A stretch of DNA of 64,000 nucleotides from JAFGRR01 sp964499235 (GTDB lineage Bacteria > Planctomycetota > Phycisphaerae > UBA1845 > Fen-1342). The notes under the pieces are model-generated. The model was given only the letters and a program-made list of their open reading frames with translations. It was not told the DNA's origin and did not search any database. A program made the position numbers and the translations under genes. Below are positions 42,951 to 53,336 of the stretch, piece by piece (position 1 is the first letter of the stretch; the number at the start of each line of letters is the position of its first letter). The stretch is taken from assembly GCA_964499235.1 (NCBI GenBank), contig CAZCKC010000003.1, positions 15,461 to 79,460 on the forward strand, read 5' to 3'.

Positions 42951-44396
42951 GTGCCGCGCTTACACCCTGATCTGCATTCGAAGATCGTCGCGACGCTGGG
43001 GCCCGCGACGGACGCGCCGGAAGCGCTCGACGCGCTGCTGTCCGCGGGCGTCGACGTGGTGCGGCTGAACTTCAGCCACGGCTCACGCGCGGAGCACGCC
43101 GCCCGGCTGGCCGCGGTGCGGGCCTGGGAGGCCGACCACGACCGCTTCGTGACGGTGCTCGGCGATCTCTGCGGCCCGAAGATCCGGCTGAACGAGATCG
43201 CGGGCGACGAGATCCGCTTCCAGCGCGGCGACGAGACGCGCTTCGTCCGCGGCGACGCGGCCAGCACACCGGACGCCCTGACGGTCACCTATGACCGTTT
43301 CCTGGACGAGGTCGAAGCGGGGCACCGCATCCTGATCGATGACGGGATGGTGCGCTTCCTGGTCACCGACACCGAGCCGGACGCGCTGGTGTGCACCTGC
43401 TCGGCCGGGGGCGTTGTCCGCCCGCGCAAGGGGGTCAACCTGCCGGACAGCGACCTGACAACGCCCGCGCTGACGGACGCCGACCGCGAATGGGTGCCCT
43501 GGGCGCTGGAGCACGAACTCGACTGGCTGGCGCTGTCGTTCGTGCGGCGGCCGGCGGACCTGCAGGCGCTGCACGCGCTGCTCCCCGATGAGCACCCGCG
43601 GCCGGCGGTGCTCGCGAAGATCGAGAAGCCGGAGGCGGTGCAGGCAATCCACGAGATCATCCTCGACGCGGACGGGATCATGGTGGCCCGCGGCGACCTC
43701 GGCGTCGAGATGGACGTCTGGCGGGTGCCGACGATCCAGAAATCGATCGTGCAGCAGTGCCGGGAATTCGCGCGCCCCGTGATCGTGGCGACGCAGATGC
43801 TCCAGTCGATGGTCGATTCGCCGATGCCGACGCGGGCCGAGGTGAGCGACGTGGCCAACGCGATCTTCGATGCGGCCGACGCGACGATGCTCTCCGCCGA
43901 GACCGCGGTGGGCGGTTTCGCCGTCGAGGTCGTCGAGATGATGCGGCGCATCGCGCACCACGCCGAGGACTTCACGCTCAGCAACCCCGTGGCGACCGTC
44001 GACCGCACCGACACCGTCGAGGATGCGCGGACGGCCGCGGTCACGCGGGCGGCCGTCGAGGTCGCGCGCAAGGTGAAGCCCCGGCTGGTGGCGGTCTGGA
44101 CGACGACCGGGCGGACGGTGCGGCTGGTCGCGCGACACCGCCTGTCAATCCCGGTCATCGGGCTGGCGCACACGAACCGGGTGGCGCGGCAGATGAACCT
44201 CTATTACGGCGTGCGGCCGCTGCTGGCACCGCCGTACGACAACCCGGCGCGGATGGCGCAGGCGGTCGACCACGAGCTGCTGGCGCGACGGCTGGTGGCT
44301 GAAGGGGATACGATCGTGGTGGTCAGCTCGACCGAGCCGGAGATGCCGGGCTCGACCAATAACGTGCTGATTCACACGGTGGGGACACAGCACTGA
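42951..44396 (+). CDS. pyk: Pyruvate kinase
   Basis: Glycolytic enzyme making pyruvate and ATP from phosphoenolpyruvate and ADP. The 481-residue product shows KIVATLGPATD, VDVVRLNFSHG, LCGPKIR, LSFVRRPAD, AKIEKPEAVQ, the active-site GIMVARGDLGVEM, ATQMLQSM and MLSAETAVGGF, and a C-terminal allosteric domain (AAVEVARKVKPRLVAVWTTTG). The GTG at 42951, with GGGAG seven bases upstream, is chosen over a TTG at 42879 that would add an odd Pro/Arg-rich leader. It follows egtD by 109 bases on the same strand. Downstream the DCC-family gene is convergent with 43 bases between. Confidence 0.95.
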   Translation: MPRLHPDLHSKIVATLGPATDAPEALDALLSAGVDVVRLNFSHGSRAEHAARLAAVRAWEADHDRFVTVLGDLCGPKIRLNEIAGDEIRFQRGDETRFVRGDAASTPDALTVTYDRFLDEVEAGHRILIDDGMVRFLVTDTEPDALVCTCSAGGVVRPRKGVNLPDSDLTTPALTDADREWVPWALEHELDWLALSFVRRPADLQALHALLPDEHPRPAVLAKIEKPEAVQAIHEIILDADGIMVARGDLGVEMDVWRVPTIQKSIVQQCREFARPVIVATQMLQSMVDSPMPTRAEVSDVANAIFDAADATMLSAETAVGGFAVEVVEMMRRIAHHAEDFTLSNPVATVDRTDTVEDARTAAVTRAAVEVARKVKPRLVAVWTTTGRTVRLVARHRLSIPVIGLAHTNRVARQMNLYYGVRPLLAPPYDNPARMAQAVDHELLARRLVAEGDTIVVVSSTEPEMPGSTNNVLIHTVGTQH

Positions 44397-44439
44397 ACAC
44401 GCTTGTCGCGTGCGCGGCGCTGCGGCTTGCGGTTGCCGT

Positions 44440-44850
44440 TCAGTCGGTTGAGCATTCGCCGCCGTGGCAGCGGCCCGTGAGCCGCAGGCGATTGCGAGCA
44501 AAGGCCTCGTACGCCCGGTCGGAGAGTTGCTTCAAACCCGGCCACCGGGTCGGCGCCAGCAGCCAGCCAAAGCCGACGGCTTTGTAGGCCCGGCGGAAAA
44601 CCTCCATCCCTTGCAAGACGTCGCCTGCCGGCGTGACGCCGTGGATCTGATCGTTGACTTCTTCCGCGGTCAGGCCGTAGGCGTGCGGATCGAACTCGGG
44701 ATCCGTGATGTCCTCGAAGGCGAGCTTGCCGCGGCCGCGGTCGAGCCGCGCGAGCATGTCGCGTTCGCGGCTGCACAACGGGCAGGCGCCGTCGATGAAG
44801 AGCTTGAGCTCCCACGGGATATCGTTGTGCGTCTCGAGGCCGGCGGCCAT
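44440..44850 (-). CDS. DCC-family (DUF393) thiol-disulfide oxidoreductase-like protein
   Basis: A 136-residue protein of the DCC family (Pfam DUF393), named for its D-x-x-C-x-x-C motif; here DGACPLCSRE at about residues 20-29. The predicted thioredoxin-like fold suggests redox or thiol chemistry, but the biochemical role of the family is not settled. Further cysteines lie at the C-terminus (CHGGEC). No signal peptide or membrane segment is seen. It lies 70 bases downstream of the PfkB kinase on the same strand and could share its transcript. Confidence 0.85.
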   Translation of the reverse strand: MAAGLETHNDIPWELKLFIDGACPLCSRERDMLARLDRGRGKLAFEDITDPEFDPHAYGLTAEEVNDQIHGVTPAGDVLQGMEVFRRAYKAVGFGWLLAPTRWPGLKQLSDRAYEAFARNRLRLTGRCHGGECSTD

Positions 44851-44920
44851 GGGGTTTCCTTCTGCGGCTAGGAAGCAGATGCTTCACCCTGATGATAGTT
44901 GTGGCGGCGAGCGGCCGGGC

Positions 44921-45880
44921 TCAAAGTTCTTGGACGCGGACCTCGTCGGCGAGAGCACGGACGGCGGCGGGGTCGACCTCGGCCGGCCCGGGGTGGGCTG
45001 AGGATTCGGTAGCGACAGCGACGGCGAAGGCAAGGGCGCGGGCGGCGTCAGCGTGCTGGCGCATGGCGATCGCGAAGCCGGCGAAAAACGCGTCGCCACA
45101 GCCGACGGTGTTGAGCACGCGGCTGGCGGGCCAGTCGACGGTCGCGTGCAAGGCTTTCTCGGACGTGACGAGCACGGCCCCTTCGCCGCCGAGGGTGACG
45201 ATCACGTGGTTGATCTGGGCGGTGAGGTTGCGCGCGGCGTCGACGACGGCGTCGCGGGCGGCTAGCGGGCGGCCGACGACGTCTTCGAGTTCTTCCTGGT
45301 TGGGCTTGATGGCCCAGAGCGGGGCGGTGAAGACCTGCTTGAGCGTGTCGCCGCGAGAATCGACGCCGACAAGGCAGCCGCGCTTGCGGCACCATTCGAG
45401 CAGCGCTGAGAAATCGCTTTCCGCCACGCCGGGGGGAAGAGCGCCGGAAAAGATGACCAGGGCGTTTTCGTCGCAGACCGGGGTAAGCGTTTCGCGCAGG
45501 CGGGCGAGGTCCTCGGGCGCGACCTCGAAGCCGGGCATGCGGAGGTGGGTGTCAGCCGGCGTGTCGCGCTCGGGATCGATGATCGTGATGTTCTCGCGGG
45601 TCTCGCCGGCGATGACCGTGAAGCGTGCTTCTACCCCGATCTGTCGCAAACTCTGGTCAAAGAACGTCGCCTCGTCCCGGCCGACGAAGCCGGCGGCCAC
45701 ACAGGCCTCGCCCAGCGTCGCCACGGCCCGGGCGACGTTGGCGGCCTTTCCGGCAGCGAGGTGGGCACGTGGGCGGCCTGACTGGTGCTCCCCGACGGTG
45801 AAGCCGGGAACCTCGATGACCGTGTCGACGGCAGGGTTGAGGCCGACGGTCACGATGCGGCGGTCTTGCGGGCTGCTCAC
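44921..45880 (-). CDS. PfkB-family sugar kinase, 1-phosphofructokinase/LacC-like
   Basis: A 319-residue ribokinase-fold kinase of the hexose-6/1-phosphate branch (FruK, LacC, PfkB). It shows TVGLNPAVDTVIEV, AGKAANVARAVATLG, FSGALPPGV, KPNQEELEDVVGR, VTLGGEGA and the anion-hole motif GCGDAFFAG, where the more usual GAGD has Cys for Ala. GTG 45880 is chosen because AAAGGAG lies eight bases upstream, inside a longer ATG-started frame at 45898. No fructose PTS gene is near, so fructose-1-phosphate is unproven as substrate. It is divergent from the ArsR-methyltransferase gene. Confidence 0.9.
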   Translation of the reverse strand: MSSPQDRRIVTVGLNPAVDTVIEVPGFTVGEHQSGRPRAHLAAGKAANVARAVATLGEACVAAGFVGRDEATFFDQSLRQIGVEARFTVIAGETRENITIIDPERDTPADTHLRMPGFEVAPEDLARLRETLTPVCDENALVIFSGALPPGVAESDFSALLEWCRKRGCLVGVDSRGDTLKQVFTAPLWAIKPNQEELEDVVGRPLAARDAVVDAARNLTAQINHVIVTLGGEGAVLVTSEKALHATVDWPASRVLNTVGCGDAFFAGFAIAMRQHADAARALAFAVAVATESSAHPGPAEVDPAAVRALADEVRVQEL

Positions 45881-46006
45881 GCGGGTCGCTCCTTTCATTG
45901 CCGAGTGACGCCGGGGATCATAAAGCATTGTGATTAATACGCTTAAAGGCTAATCGACGTATTTCGGCCCGGCGGCCCTTGCCGCGGCCGGAATCTTGAA
46001 TTACCA

Positions 46007-46020
46007 TTCATCCGGATGAA
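46007..46020. promoter_or_regulatory. Perfect 14-base palindrome, candidate operator
   Basis: The sequence TTCATCCGGATGAA, 24 bases before the ArsR-methyltransferase start, is a perfect palindrome flanked by CC and GG one base further out. Its place in the divergent spacer fits an operator for the ArsR-type protein, which would also affect the divergent kinase gene. The binding protein is inferred. Confidence 0.45.
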
Positions 46021-46044
46021 CGGATTAATCGCGACCCTCCCAGG

Positions 46045-47007
46045 ATGTTGATGCCCAAGACCGTATCAGTCAGTCCGGTGGTTCCGCTGCTGACCGCGAT
46101 CAGCGACCCCTTGCGGCTCCGGCTCTGCTACTGGCTGGAGCAGGAAGAGCTTAGTGTTGGCGAGGTGGCGCGGGTGTTCGAGCTGCCACAGTCCACGATC
46201 AGCCGTCACCTGAAGGCGTTGATCGAGGCCGGCTGGCTCCAGCGGCGGCAGGAAGGGACATCGACCTTTTATCGGCTGACGCAGGATGACCTGAGCGATG
46301 CGGCCCGGTCGCTGTGGCGAGCGGTGCGTGAGCAGGTCGACGAGCAAGAAACGCAGTTACGTGCCGATCGCCAGCGATTGCAGACGGTGCTGGCCGCCCG
46401 GAGCGCGGACAGCCTGGCGTACTTCGGGCGCGTCGCGGAGTCGTGGGACGGCATTCGGACGCAGCTGTTCGGGCATGATTTCACGGCCTCGGCGTTGCTG
46501 ACGCTGTTGCCGAGCCACTGGCGGGTCGTCGATCTCGGCTGCGGCACGGGCGGTGTGGCGAGCCTGCTGGCGCCGCACGTGGCGAGCGTTACCGGCGTCG
46601 ACGCGTCGGCGACGATGCTGGCGGCCGCCCGGCAGCGGATCGGGAAGCGTGAGAACGTCCAGTTCATCGACGCGGCCGCGGATGCCACGCCGTTGCGGAG
46701 TGGTGGTGCGGAGCTCGTGACGAGCGTGCTGCTGCTGCATCACCTGGACGAGCCGCTGGCCGTGGTCCGCGAGGCGGCGCGGCTGCTGACGCCGAGGGGC
46801 AAGCTGCTGGTCGTGGACATGGTGCCGCACGAGCGCACGATCTTCCGGGCGACGATGGGGCACAAGCACCTGGGCTTCTCCGAGGCGGCGGTGCGGCGGA
46901 TGTTCCGCGAGGGCGGCTTCGATCCGCCGACGATTCGGCTGCTGCCGCGCAGTGCGGGCGCAAAGGGCCCGGCGTTGTTTGCGGCGTTGGCGACGAAAAG
47001 TACTTAG
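46045..47007 (+). CDS. ArsR-family HTH fused to a SAM-dependent methyltransferase
   Basis: A 320-residue two-domain protein. An N-terminal winged helix (about 15-95: LLTAISDPLRLRLCYWLEQEELSVGEVARVFELPQSTISRHLKALIEAGWL) is of the ArsR type, without an obvious metal-binding cysteine pair. A class I methyltransferase follows at about 130-310 (VVDLGCGTGGVASLLAPH, GVDASATMLAAARQ, VLLLHHL). ArsR proteins beside ahcY can sense S-adenosylhomocysteine, as SahR does in proteobacteria; the fused SAM/SAH-binding fold makes this a natural sensor. ahcY begins 103 bases after its stop. The start is ATG 46045 or ATG 46051; the second has AGG at better spacing. Methyl transfer may be lost or real. Confidence 0.88.
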   Translation: MLMPKTVSVSPVVPLLTAISDPLRLRLCYWLEQEELSVGEVARVFELPQSTISRHLKALIEAGWLQRRQEGTSTFYRLTQDDLSDAARSLWRAVREQVDEQETQLRADRQRLQTVLAARSADSLAYFGRVAESWDGIRTQLFGHDFTASALLTLLPSHWRVVDLGCGTGGVASLLAPHVASVTGVDASATMLAAARQRIGKRENVQFIDAAADATPLRSGGAELVTSVLLLHHLDEPLAVVREAARLLTPRGKLLVVDMVPHERTIFRATMGHKHLGFSEAAVRRMFREGGFDPPTIRLLPRSAGAKGPALFAALATKST

Positions 47008-47110
47008 ATCAGCCAACCTGCACGAGCGGGTTGCACGCATGATTGCACAGAATACGGGACGAAGATTCACAGAGCCGAAAGACGGCCGATTCTCTTAAGG
47101 AGCACGACGC

Positions 47111-48637
<1,527 letters not shown>

Positions 48638-48677
48638 GCGGTCGTCGGCGGGCCCGCCCGCCGTCCAGCTTCATCCC

Positions 48678-48719
48678 GGCCCACGCGCTGCTCCCCCGCG
48701 GCGCGTGGGCCGTGCTTTT
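48678..48719 (+). terminator. Rho-independent terminator after ahcY
   Basis: An 11-bp GC-rich stem (48678-48688 with 48701-48711) with a 12-base loop is followed by GTGCTTTT. It lies 40 bases after the ahcY stop and ahead of the rtcB start. Confidence 0.8.
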
Positions 48720-48779
48720 CCACTATCGTCGGATGAAGCGGCCGCGAACAACGTCCGGCCGCGCACCGAGGAGCCCCGC

Positions 48780-50264
48780 ATGCCCGCCGAGATGATCCCC
48801 ACCGGCCCCGCGACGGCCGACCTGCCGGTCGACGGTGTGCCGCGGCCTGTCGAGGTGATCGGCACCGAGCCGATCCGGACCGCGTTCGACCCGGTGACGC
48901 TCCAGCAGGCGGAGAACACGGCCCGCTGCCCCGGCGTCACCCGCGTGGTGCTCAACCCGGACGCGCACCGCGGCTACGGTGCGCCGGTCGGCTGCGTGCT
49001 GGCCTCGCCGACGCACATCTACCCGGGCCCGGTGGGCGTCGATATCAAGTGCTCGATGAGCCTGCTGCAGCTCGAGTTGCCAGCCGACGCCATCCAAAGC
49101 CCGCCGACGCGGCGGCAACTCATCGGCGCGATCTGCCAGCGCGTCCCTACCGGGCCCGGCAAGGGCCAGCGCTCGGTAAAGCTGGCCCGACACGTCGAGC
49201 CCAAGCTCGGCCGCCAAGCCGTCGCCGAGGGCGCCTCCCAGGCGGTCTGCGAGGCGCTCGGCATTCCGCCCGCGTGGGCGGCCCGCTGCGAGGACGCCTT
49301 TCACCGCGGCCACGACGACACGCTGGACGCCCTGCAGAAGCGGCTCGAGGCGCTGCTCACCGGCAAACGCTTTCCCCAGTTCGCCGACAAGATCGCGCAG
49401 CTCGGCTCGCTGGGTGGAGGAAACCATTTCGCCGAATGCGAGCAAGTCGCGGTCACCGACGACCCGGAGATGCGGAAGATCGCCGACCACTTCGGACTCC
49501 ACGACGGCCACGTCGCGTTCCTCACCCACTGCGGCTCGCGCGGCTTTGGCCACGATCTCGCCCAGAACCAGTTCCGGACGCTGCAGGCCGACTTCGCGAA
49601 CCACCACCGCGCCTTCCCGGCGGACGACAAGCAGCTCGTGTTCGCCGAGCTCGGCACGCCGGCGGCCGACACTTACCTCGACGACATGGCGCTCGGCGCC
49701 AACTTTGCGACCGTGAACCACCTGCTCATCAACGCGCTCGTGCTGGAAGCCTTCCAGGAGGTCTTCCCCGGCATCGCCGGCAACCTGGTCTATTTCATCA
49801 GCCACAACATCGCCCGGCCCGAGCCGCTCGAAAACACCACCACCTGGGTCCACCGCAAAGGCGCGACACGGGCCTTCCCGGCCGGCCACCCCGAATTGCG
49901 TGGCACGCCGTTTGCTGAGACGGGGCACCCGATCCTGTTGCCTGGCAATCCGACTGCCGGCTCAGCCGTGCTGGTGGCACAGCCGGGCGCCGAACGGAGC
50001 TGTTTCAGCGTCAACCACGGGGCCGGCCGCACGCTGGGCCGCCGCCAGGCCTTTCGCACGCTCGATCAACAGGTCGTCAACCGCGATTTTGAGACCGGTG
50101 ACGTACTGTTCAACAGTCGCAACTACCCGCTCGACGAGGCCCCGGCCGCCTACAAGGACTTTCACGAGGTGTTGCGTTCGGTGGAGCTCGCGGGGCTGGC
50201 GCGGGGCGTGGCGCGGCTGAAAGCCCGCTTCGTGGTGAAGGACGCCGCCCAGCCTGACGACTGA
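48780..50264 (+). CDS. rtcB: RtcB-family RNA ligase
   Basis: GTP- and manganese-dependent ligase that seals 2',3'-cyclic-phosphate or 3'-phosphate RNA ends to 5'-OH ends in RNA repair. The 494-residue product shows NPDAHRGYGAPVGCV, GVDIKCSM at the metal-binding cysteine, LGSLGGGNHFAE, THCGSRGFGH, ISHNIA and the guanylation-site region SVNHGAGRTLGR. The canonical DIGCGM reads DIKCSM, so this may be a divergent subgroup, but the metal Cys and His residues are kept. ATG 48780 follows GAGGAG at good spacing. No archease gene or RtcA/RtcR lies nearby. Confidence 0.93.
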   Translation: MPAEMIPTGPATADLPVDGVPRPVEVIGTEPIRTAFDPVTLQQAENTARCPGVTRVVLNPDAHRGYGAPVGCVLASPTHIYPGPVGVDIKCSMSLLQLELPADAIQSPPTRRQLIGAICQRVPTGPGKGQRSVKLARHVEPKLGRQAVAEGASQAVCEALGIPPAWAARCEDAFHRGHDDTLDALQKRLEALLTGKRFPQFADKIAQLGSLGGGNHFAECEQVAVTDDPEMRKIADHFGLHDGHVAFLTHCGSRGFGHDLAQNQFRTLQADFANHHRAFPADDKQLVFAELGTPAADTYLDDMALGANFATVNHLLINALVLEAFQEVFPGIAGNLVYFISHNIARPEPLENTTTWVHRKGATRAFPAGHPELRGTPFAETGHPILLPGNPTAGSAVLVAQPGAERSCFSVNHGAGRTLGRRQAFRTLDQQVVNRDFETGDVLFNSRNYPLDEAPAAYKDFHEVLRSVELAGLARGVARLKARFVVKDAAQPDD

Positions 50265-50471
50265 CCCGTACTTCGTGGCTCAGAACGCGGATTAACGGCG
50301 CTTCAGGTCCGATAGGGATGACCGGGATTGACGGGAGCGCGGCGGGGTTATAATCACGCATCGATCGGTTCACGCTTTTCGGACTGATTGTCCCCCGAGG
50401 GCGAGACCCGGCCGCGTGCAGGAAAGCGTCGTGGTGACCGCGGTCCGCCCCCCATCGAAGAGGAGTCCTCC

Positions 50472-51818
50472 GTGGCGACCCAACGCAAACGCCTCATGAT
50501 GATCTCCACCCACGGCTACGTCGGCTCGAGGGTGGAGTTTGGCAAGCCCGACACCGGCGGGCAGGTCGTGTACGTGCTCGAATTGAGCAAATCGCTCGCG
50601 CGGCTCGGCTACCAGGTCGACATCCTGACGCGGCAGTTCGAGAACCAGAAGCGGCAGGAGAAGATCGACGAGCGCTGCCGCATCCTGCGGTTCCCCTGCG
50701 GCGGCAAGGAGTTCATCCCCAAGGAACACCTCTACGAGCACCTCCCGGAGTGGTGTGAGAACGTTCGCAAGTTCGCCGCCTCCAAGCGCATCAAGTACCA
50801 CGCGATCTTCACCCACTACTGGGATGCCGGCCTGGCCGGCGTGAACCTGGCGCCGCACTTCAAGGCGCCGCACGTGTTCGTCCCGCACTCAATCGGCGCG
50901 TGGAAGCGCGACAACATGGACGGCGACCCGGAGTACAACGAGAAGGTCTACAACTTCAAGCGCCGCATTCGCGAAGAGAAGGTGATCTTCGACGAGTGCG
51001 ACGGCGTCGTCGCCACCACGCCGCAGCAGCGCGAACTGCTGGTCGCCGGCGAGTACGACGTTCCCGGCGAGAAGGTGCAGGTCATCCCGCCCGGCTACGA
51101 CGACTCGCGCTTCTTCCCCGTCTCGTTCGCGACCCGCCAGGCCCTGAAGCGCGAGTACGGCTACGAAGGCCGGCTCGTCCTCGCGCTCGGCCGCATGGCG
51201 CACAACAAGGGCTACGACCTCCTGATCCGCGCGATGCAGCCGGTGGCGAACCGGTTAAAGGATGTGCGGCTGCTGCTGGCGGCCGGCTCGGGCTCGCCGT
51301 CGGAGCGCGAGAAGGAGCAGATCCAGGAGCTGAAGGACCTGGCGGCCGAGCTGGGGATTGCGGATCGCGTCCACTTCGTCGACTACATCCCCGATGCCGA
51401 GCTGCCGGACTACTACCGGATGGCCGACGTCTTCGCGCTCAGCAGCCGCTACGAGCCCTTCGGGATGACCGCAGTCGAGGCGATGGCCTGCGGCACGCCG
51501 ACGGTCGTGACGACCGAGGGCGGCCTGTGGGAGCGGCTCAACTGGGGGCTGGAGTGCGTGTACGCCAACCCGTTCGACCCCGAGGCCTACGGCCACGCGA
51601 TCCACAGCGTCCTCCAGTACCCGCGGGTGTGGGCACAGCTCTCGAGGTTCGGCTCGCACCGCGCCCGGGCGACCTACACCTGGATGGGCATCGCTCAACA
51701 GCTGCTCAGCCTCTCGCTAAGCGATGGTGACGCCCGCGAAACGGCCCGTACCCCGCGGATCGCCGACGCGCCCGACGCGGTGGCGGAATCCGCCCCGCCG
51801 GTCATGCCGGTGCTGTAG
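50472..51818 (+). CDS. GT4 glycosyltransferase, sucrose-phosphate/mannosylfructose-phosphate synthase-like
   Basis: A 448-residue retaining GT-B enzyme. Marks are STHGYVGSRVEFGKPDTGGQVVYVLELSKSL, PCGGKEFIPKE, THYWDAGLAGV, VPHSIGAWK, IPPGYDDSRFFPVS, LGRMAHNKGYDLLI and the donor motif SSRYEPFGMTAVEAMACGTP (E-x7-E). The pattern is closest to sucrose-phosphate synthase and, in my recall, to Agrobacterium mannosylfructose-phosphate synthase, so it probably makes a fructosyl disaccharide phosphate. No phosphatase domain is fused. The GTG at 50472 has GAGGAG upstream. It is followed by a terminator and an invertase-like gene. Confidence 0.88.
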   Translation: MATQRKRLMMISTHGYVGSRVEFGKPDTGGQVVYVLELSKSLARLGYQVDILTRQFENQKRQEKIDERCRILRFPCGGKEFIPKEHLYEHLPEWCENVRKFAASKRIKYHAIFTHYWDAGLAGVNLAPHFKAPHVFVPHSIGAWKRDNMDGDPEYNEKVYNFKRRIREEKVIFDECDGVVATTPQQRELLVAGEYDVPGEKVQVIPPGYDDSRFFPVSFATRQALKREYGYEGRLVLALGRMAHNKGYDLLIRAMQPVANRLKDVRLLLAAGSGSPSEREKEQIQELKDLAAELGIADRVHFVDYIPDAELPDYYRMADVFALSSRYEPFGMTAVEAMACGTPTVVTTEGGLWERLNWGLECVYANPFDPEAYGHAIHSVLQYPRVWAQLSRFGSHRARATYTWMGIAQQLLSLSLSDGDARETARTPRIADAPDAVAESAPPVMPVL

Positions 51819-51921
51819 GCAGGCACCGCGATCGGCAGGCGCCCGGCGTGTCGTCTGGGGCCCGCCCACAGTGCGGCGCGAGGCGTTTCCGGGTAGCATC
51901 CAGAGCATTAACTGATGCACG

Positions 51922-51949
51922 GCGGCCGGGCTGGTTCCCGGCCGCTTTT
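51922..51949 (+). terminator. Terminator/attenuator between the GT4 and invertase-like genes
   Basis: A perfect 9-bp stem (51922-51930 with 51937-51945) with a 6-base loop is followed by TTTT. It ends about 20 bases before the start of the next gene and a few bases before its ribosome-binding site (51955-51961), so it could end the first transcript or attenuate the second. Confidence 0.75.
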
Positions 51950-51970
51950 CTGCTAGAGGAGTTGCACCAC

Positions 51971-53317
51971 GTGCACCTGATTGACGAGGGCTTCGAAAAA
52001 GCGAAGGACGTCCTGCGGATGAACGTGACCGAGCGCGGGTTCAGCGCCTGCGCGATCGCGCACGACGAAGACCCCTCGAGCAACTACCGCTCGGTGTGGG
52101 CCCGCGATTCGGCCATGACGCTGATCTGGTCGTTGCCGCTGCAGGATCCGGAGCTCATCGGCTGCGCGCGGGCCTCGCTGGAGACGATCCTCTCGAACCA
52201 GGCCCGCGACGGCCACATCCCGAACTACGTCGACGTCGCGACCGGGCACGCCGAGTTCGGCGGCGTCGGCAACATCGCCGGCATCGACAGCGCCCTGTGG
52301 GTCGTGATCGCGACCTCGGCCTACTGCCGATTGACCGGCGACGTCGAGTTCGCTCGGCGGCACGTCGACGCGCTCGAGCTCACGATGACCTGGCTGCGGG
52401 CGCACGACTCCAACAACTGCGGCCTGCTAGAGGTGCCCGAGGCCTCCGATTGGACCGACCTCTTCCCGCGCAGCTACAACGTCCTCTACGACGAGGTGCT
52501 GTGGTATCGGGCCAACGTCGTGTTCGCCAAGCTGCTGGGGTCGGTCGGGCGCGGCGCCGAGGAGTACATCAACCGCGCCGCCCGCATCCGCAACCTGATC
52601 AACAAGAACTTCTGGCCCGAGCCCGAGCGCCTCGGCGAGCACACCCACGCCTTCGCCCAGACGCAGTACAGCCTCGGCCGGGCGCGGTACCTGCTCGCCC
52701 AGATCACGCCGTTCGGCTTCTCCTGGCGCTGCGACCCGTTCGCGAACATCATCGCGTCGCTCTACGGCGTGCTCGACAACGACCGCGCCGAGCAGGTCCG
52801 AATCTTCATGCGGCAGGTCTGCATCGATCACCCCGGCCCCGTCAAGGTGCTCTACCCCTCGATCCGCCCGGGCGAGCCCGACTGGCGCGACTACTTCCTC
52901 GTCAACCTCCAGAACCTGCCCGACCACTACCACAACGGCGGCATCTGGCCGTTCGTCGGCGGGCTGTGGGTGCGGTTCCTCGACCGGCTCGGCCACCACA
53001 ACCACGCGAACGCCGCGATCGAGCGGCTCGCGCGGACCTGCCAGGACGGCATCGCGGCCGAGTGGGAGTTCACCGAGTGGGCCCACGGGCAGACCGGGCG
53101 GCCGATGGGCAAGGCGTACCAGGCCTGGAGCGCCGCCTCCTACGTGGCGGCGTACCTGCGCTTCCAGGGCGACCTGTCAATCGAGGTGACGCCGGATCGG
53201 CCCGAGGAGCAGATCCAGGCGGAGAAGCTCGGGCTGCCGCGAGCGGTGGCGGAAGGCACGCTGGACCTGGACCTGCTGTCGCGGCCGGCAGGGGATGGTT
53301 CGAGCGGGCCGAGCTGA
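51971..53317 (+). CDS. Invertase/GH100-like or debranching-type glycoside hydrolase
   Basis: A 448-residue cytoplasmic (alpha/alpha)6-barrel enzyme. It has SNYRSVWARDSAMTLIWSLPL, NYVDVATGHAEFGG, DWTDLFPRSYNVLYDEVLWYRA and the late HNGGIWPFVGGLWVRF, as in alkaline/neutral invertases (GH100) and related amylo-alpha-1,6-glucosidases. The RD of the first motif and the acidic residues of the second are likely catalytic. Next to a GT4 synthase of fructosyl disaccharides and a fructokinase, hydrolysis of such a disaccharide is the best guess. The start is the GTG at 51971 with GAGGAG upstream; the frame is open to 51848. Confidence 0.82.
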   Translation: MHLIDEGFEKAKDVLRMNVTERGFSACAIAHDEDPSSNYRSVWARDSAMTLIWSLPLQDPELIGCARASLETILSNQARDGHIPNYVDVATGHAEFGGVGNIAGIDSALWVVIATSAYCRLTGDVEFARRHVDALELTMTWLRAHDSNNCGLLEVPEASDWTDLFPRSYNVLYDEVLWYRANVVFAKLLGSVGRGAEEYINRAARIRNLINKNFWPEPERLGEHTHAFAQTQYSLGRARYLLAQITPFGFSWRCDPFANIIASLYGVLDNDRAEQVRIFMRQVCIDHPGPVKVLYPSIRPGEPDWRDYFLVNLQNLPDHYHNGGIWPFVGGLWVRFLDRLGHHNHANAAIERLARTCQDGIAAEWEFTEWAHGQTGRPMGKAYQAWSAASYVAAYLRFQGDLSIEVTPDRPEEQIQAEKLGLPRAVAEGTLDLDLLSRPAGDGSSGPS

Positions 53318-53336
53318 GCAGCGGCCGAGCCGCAAC

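Noticed and set aside
47008..47110. SAH riboswitch before ahcY
   Set aside because: I looked for the conserved SAH-riboswitch core in the 103-base gap and did not see it. A protein regulator is encoded directly upstream.
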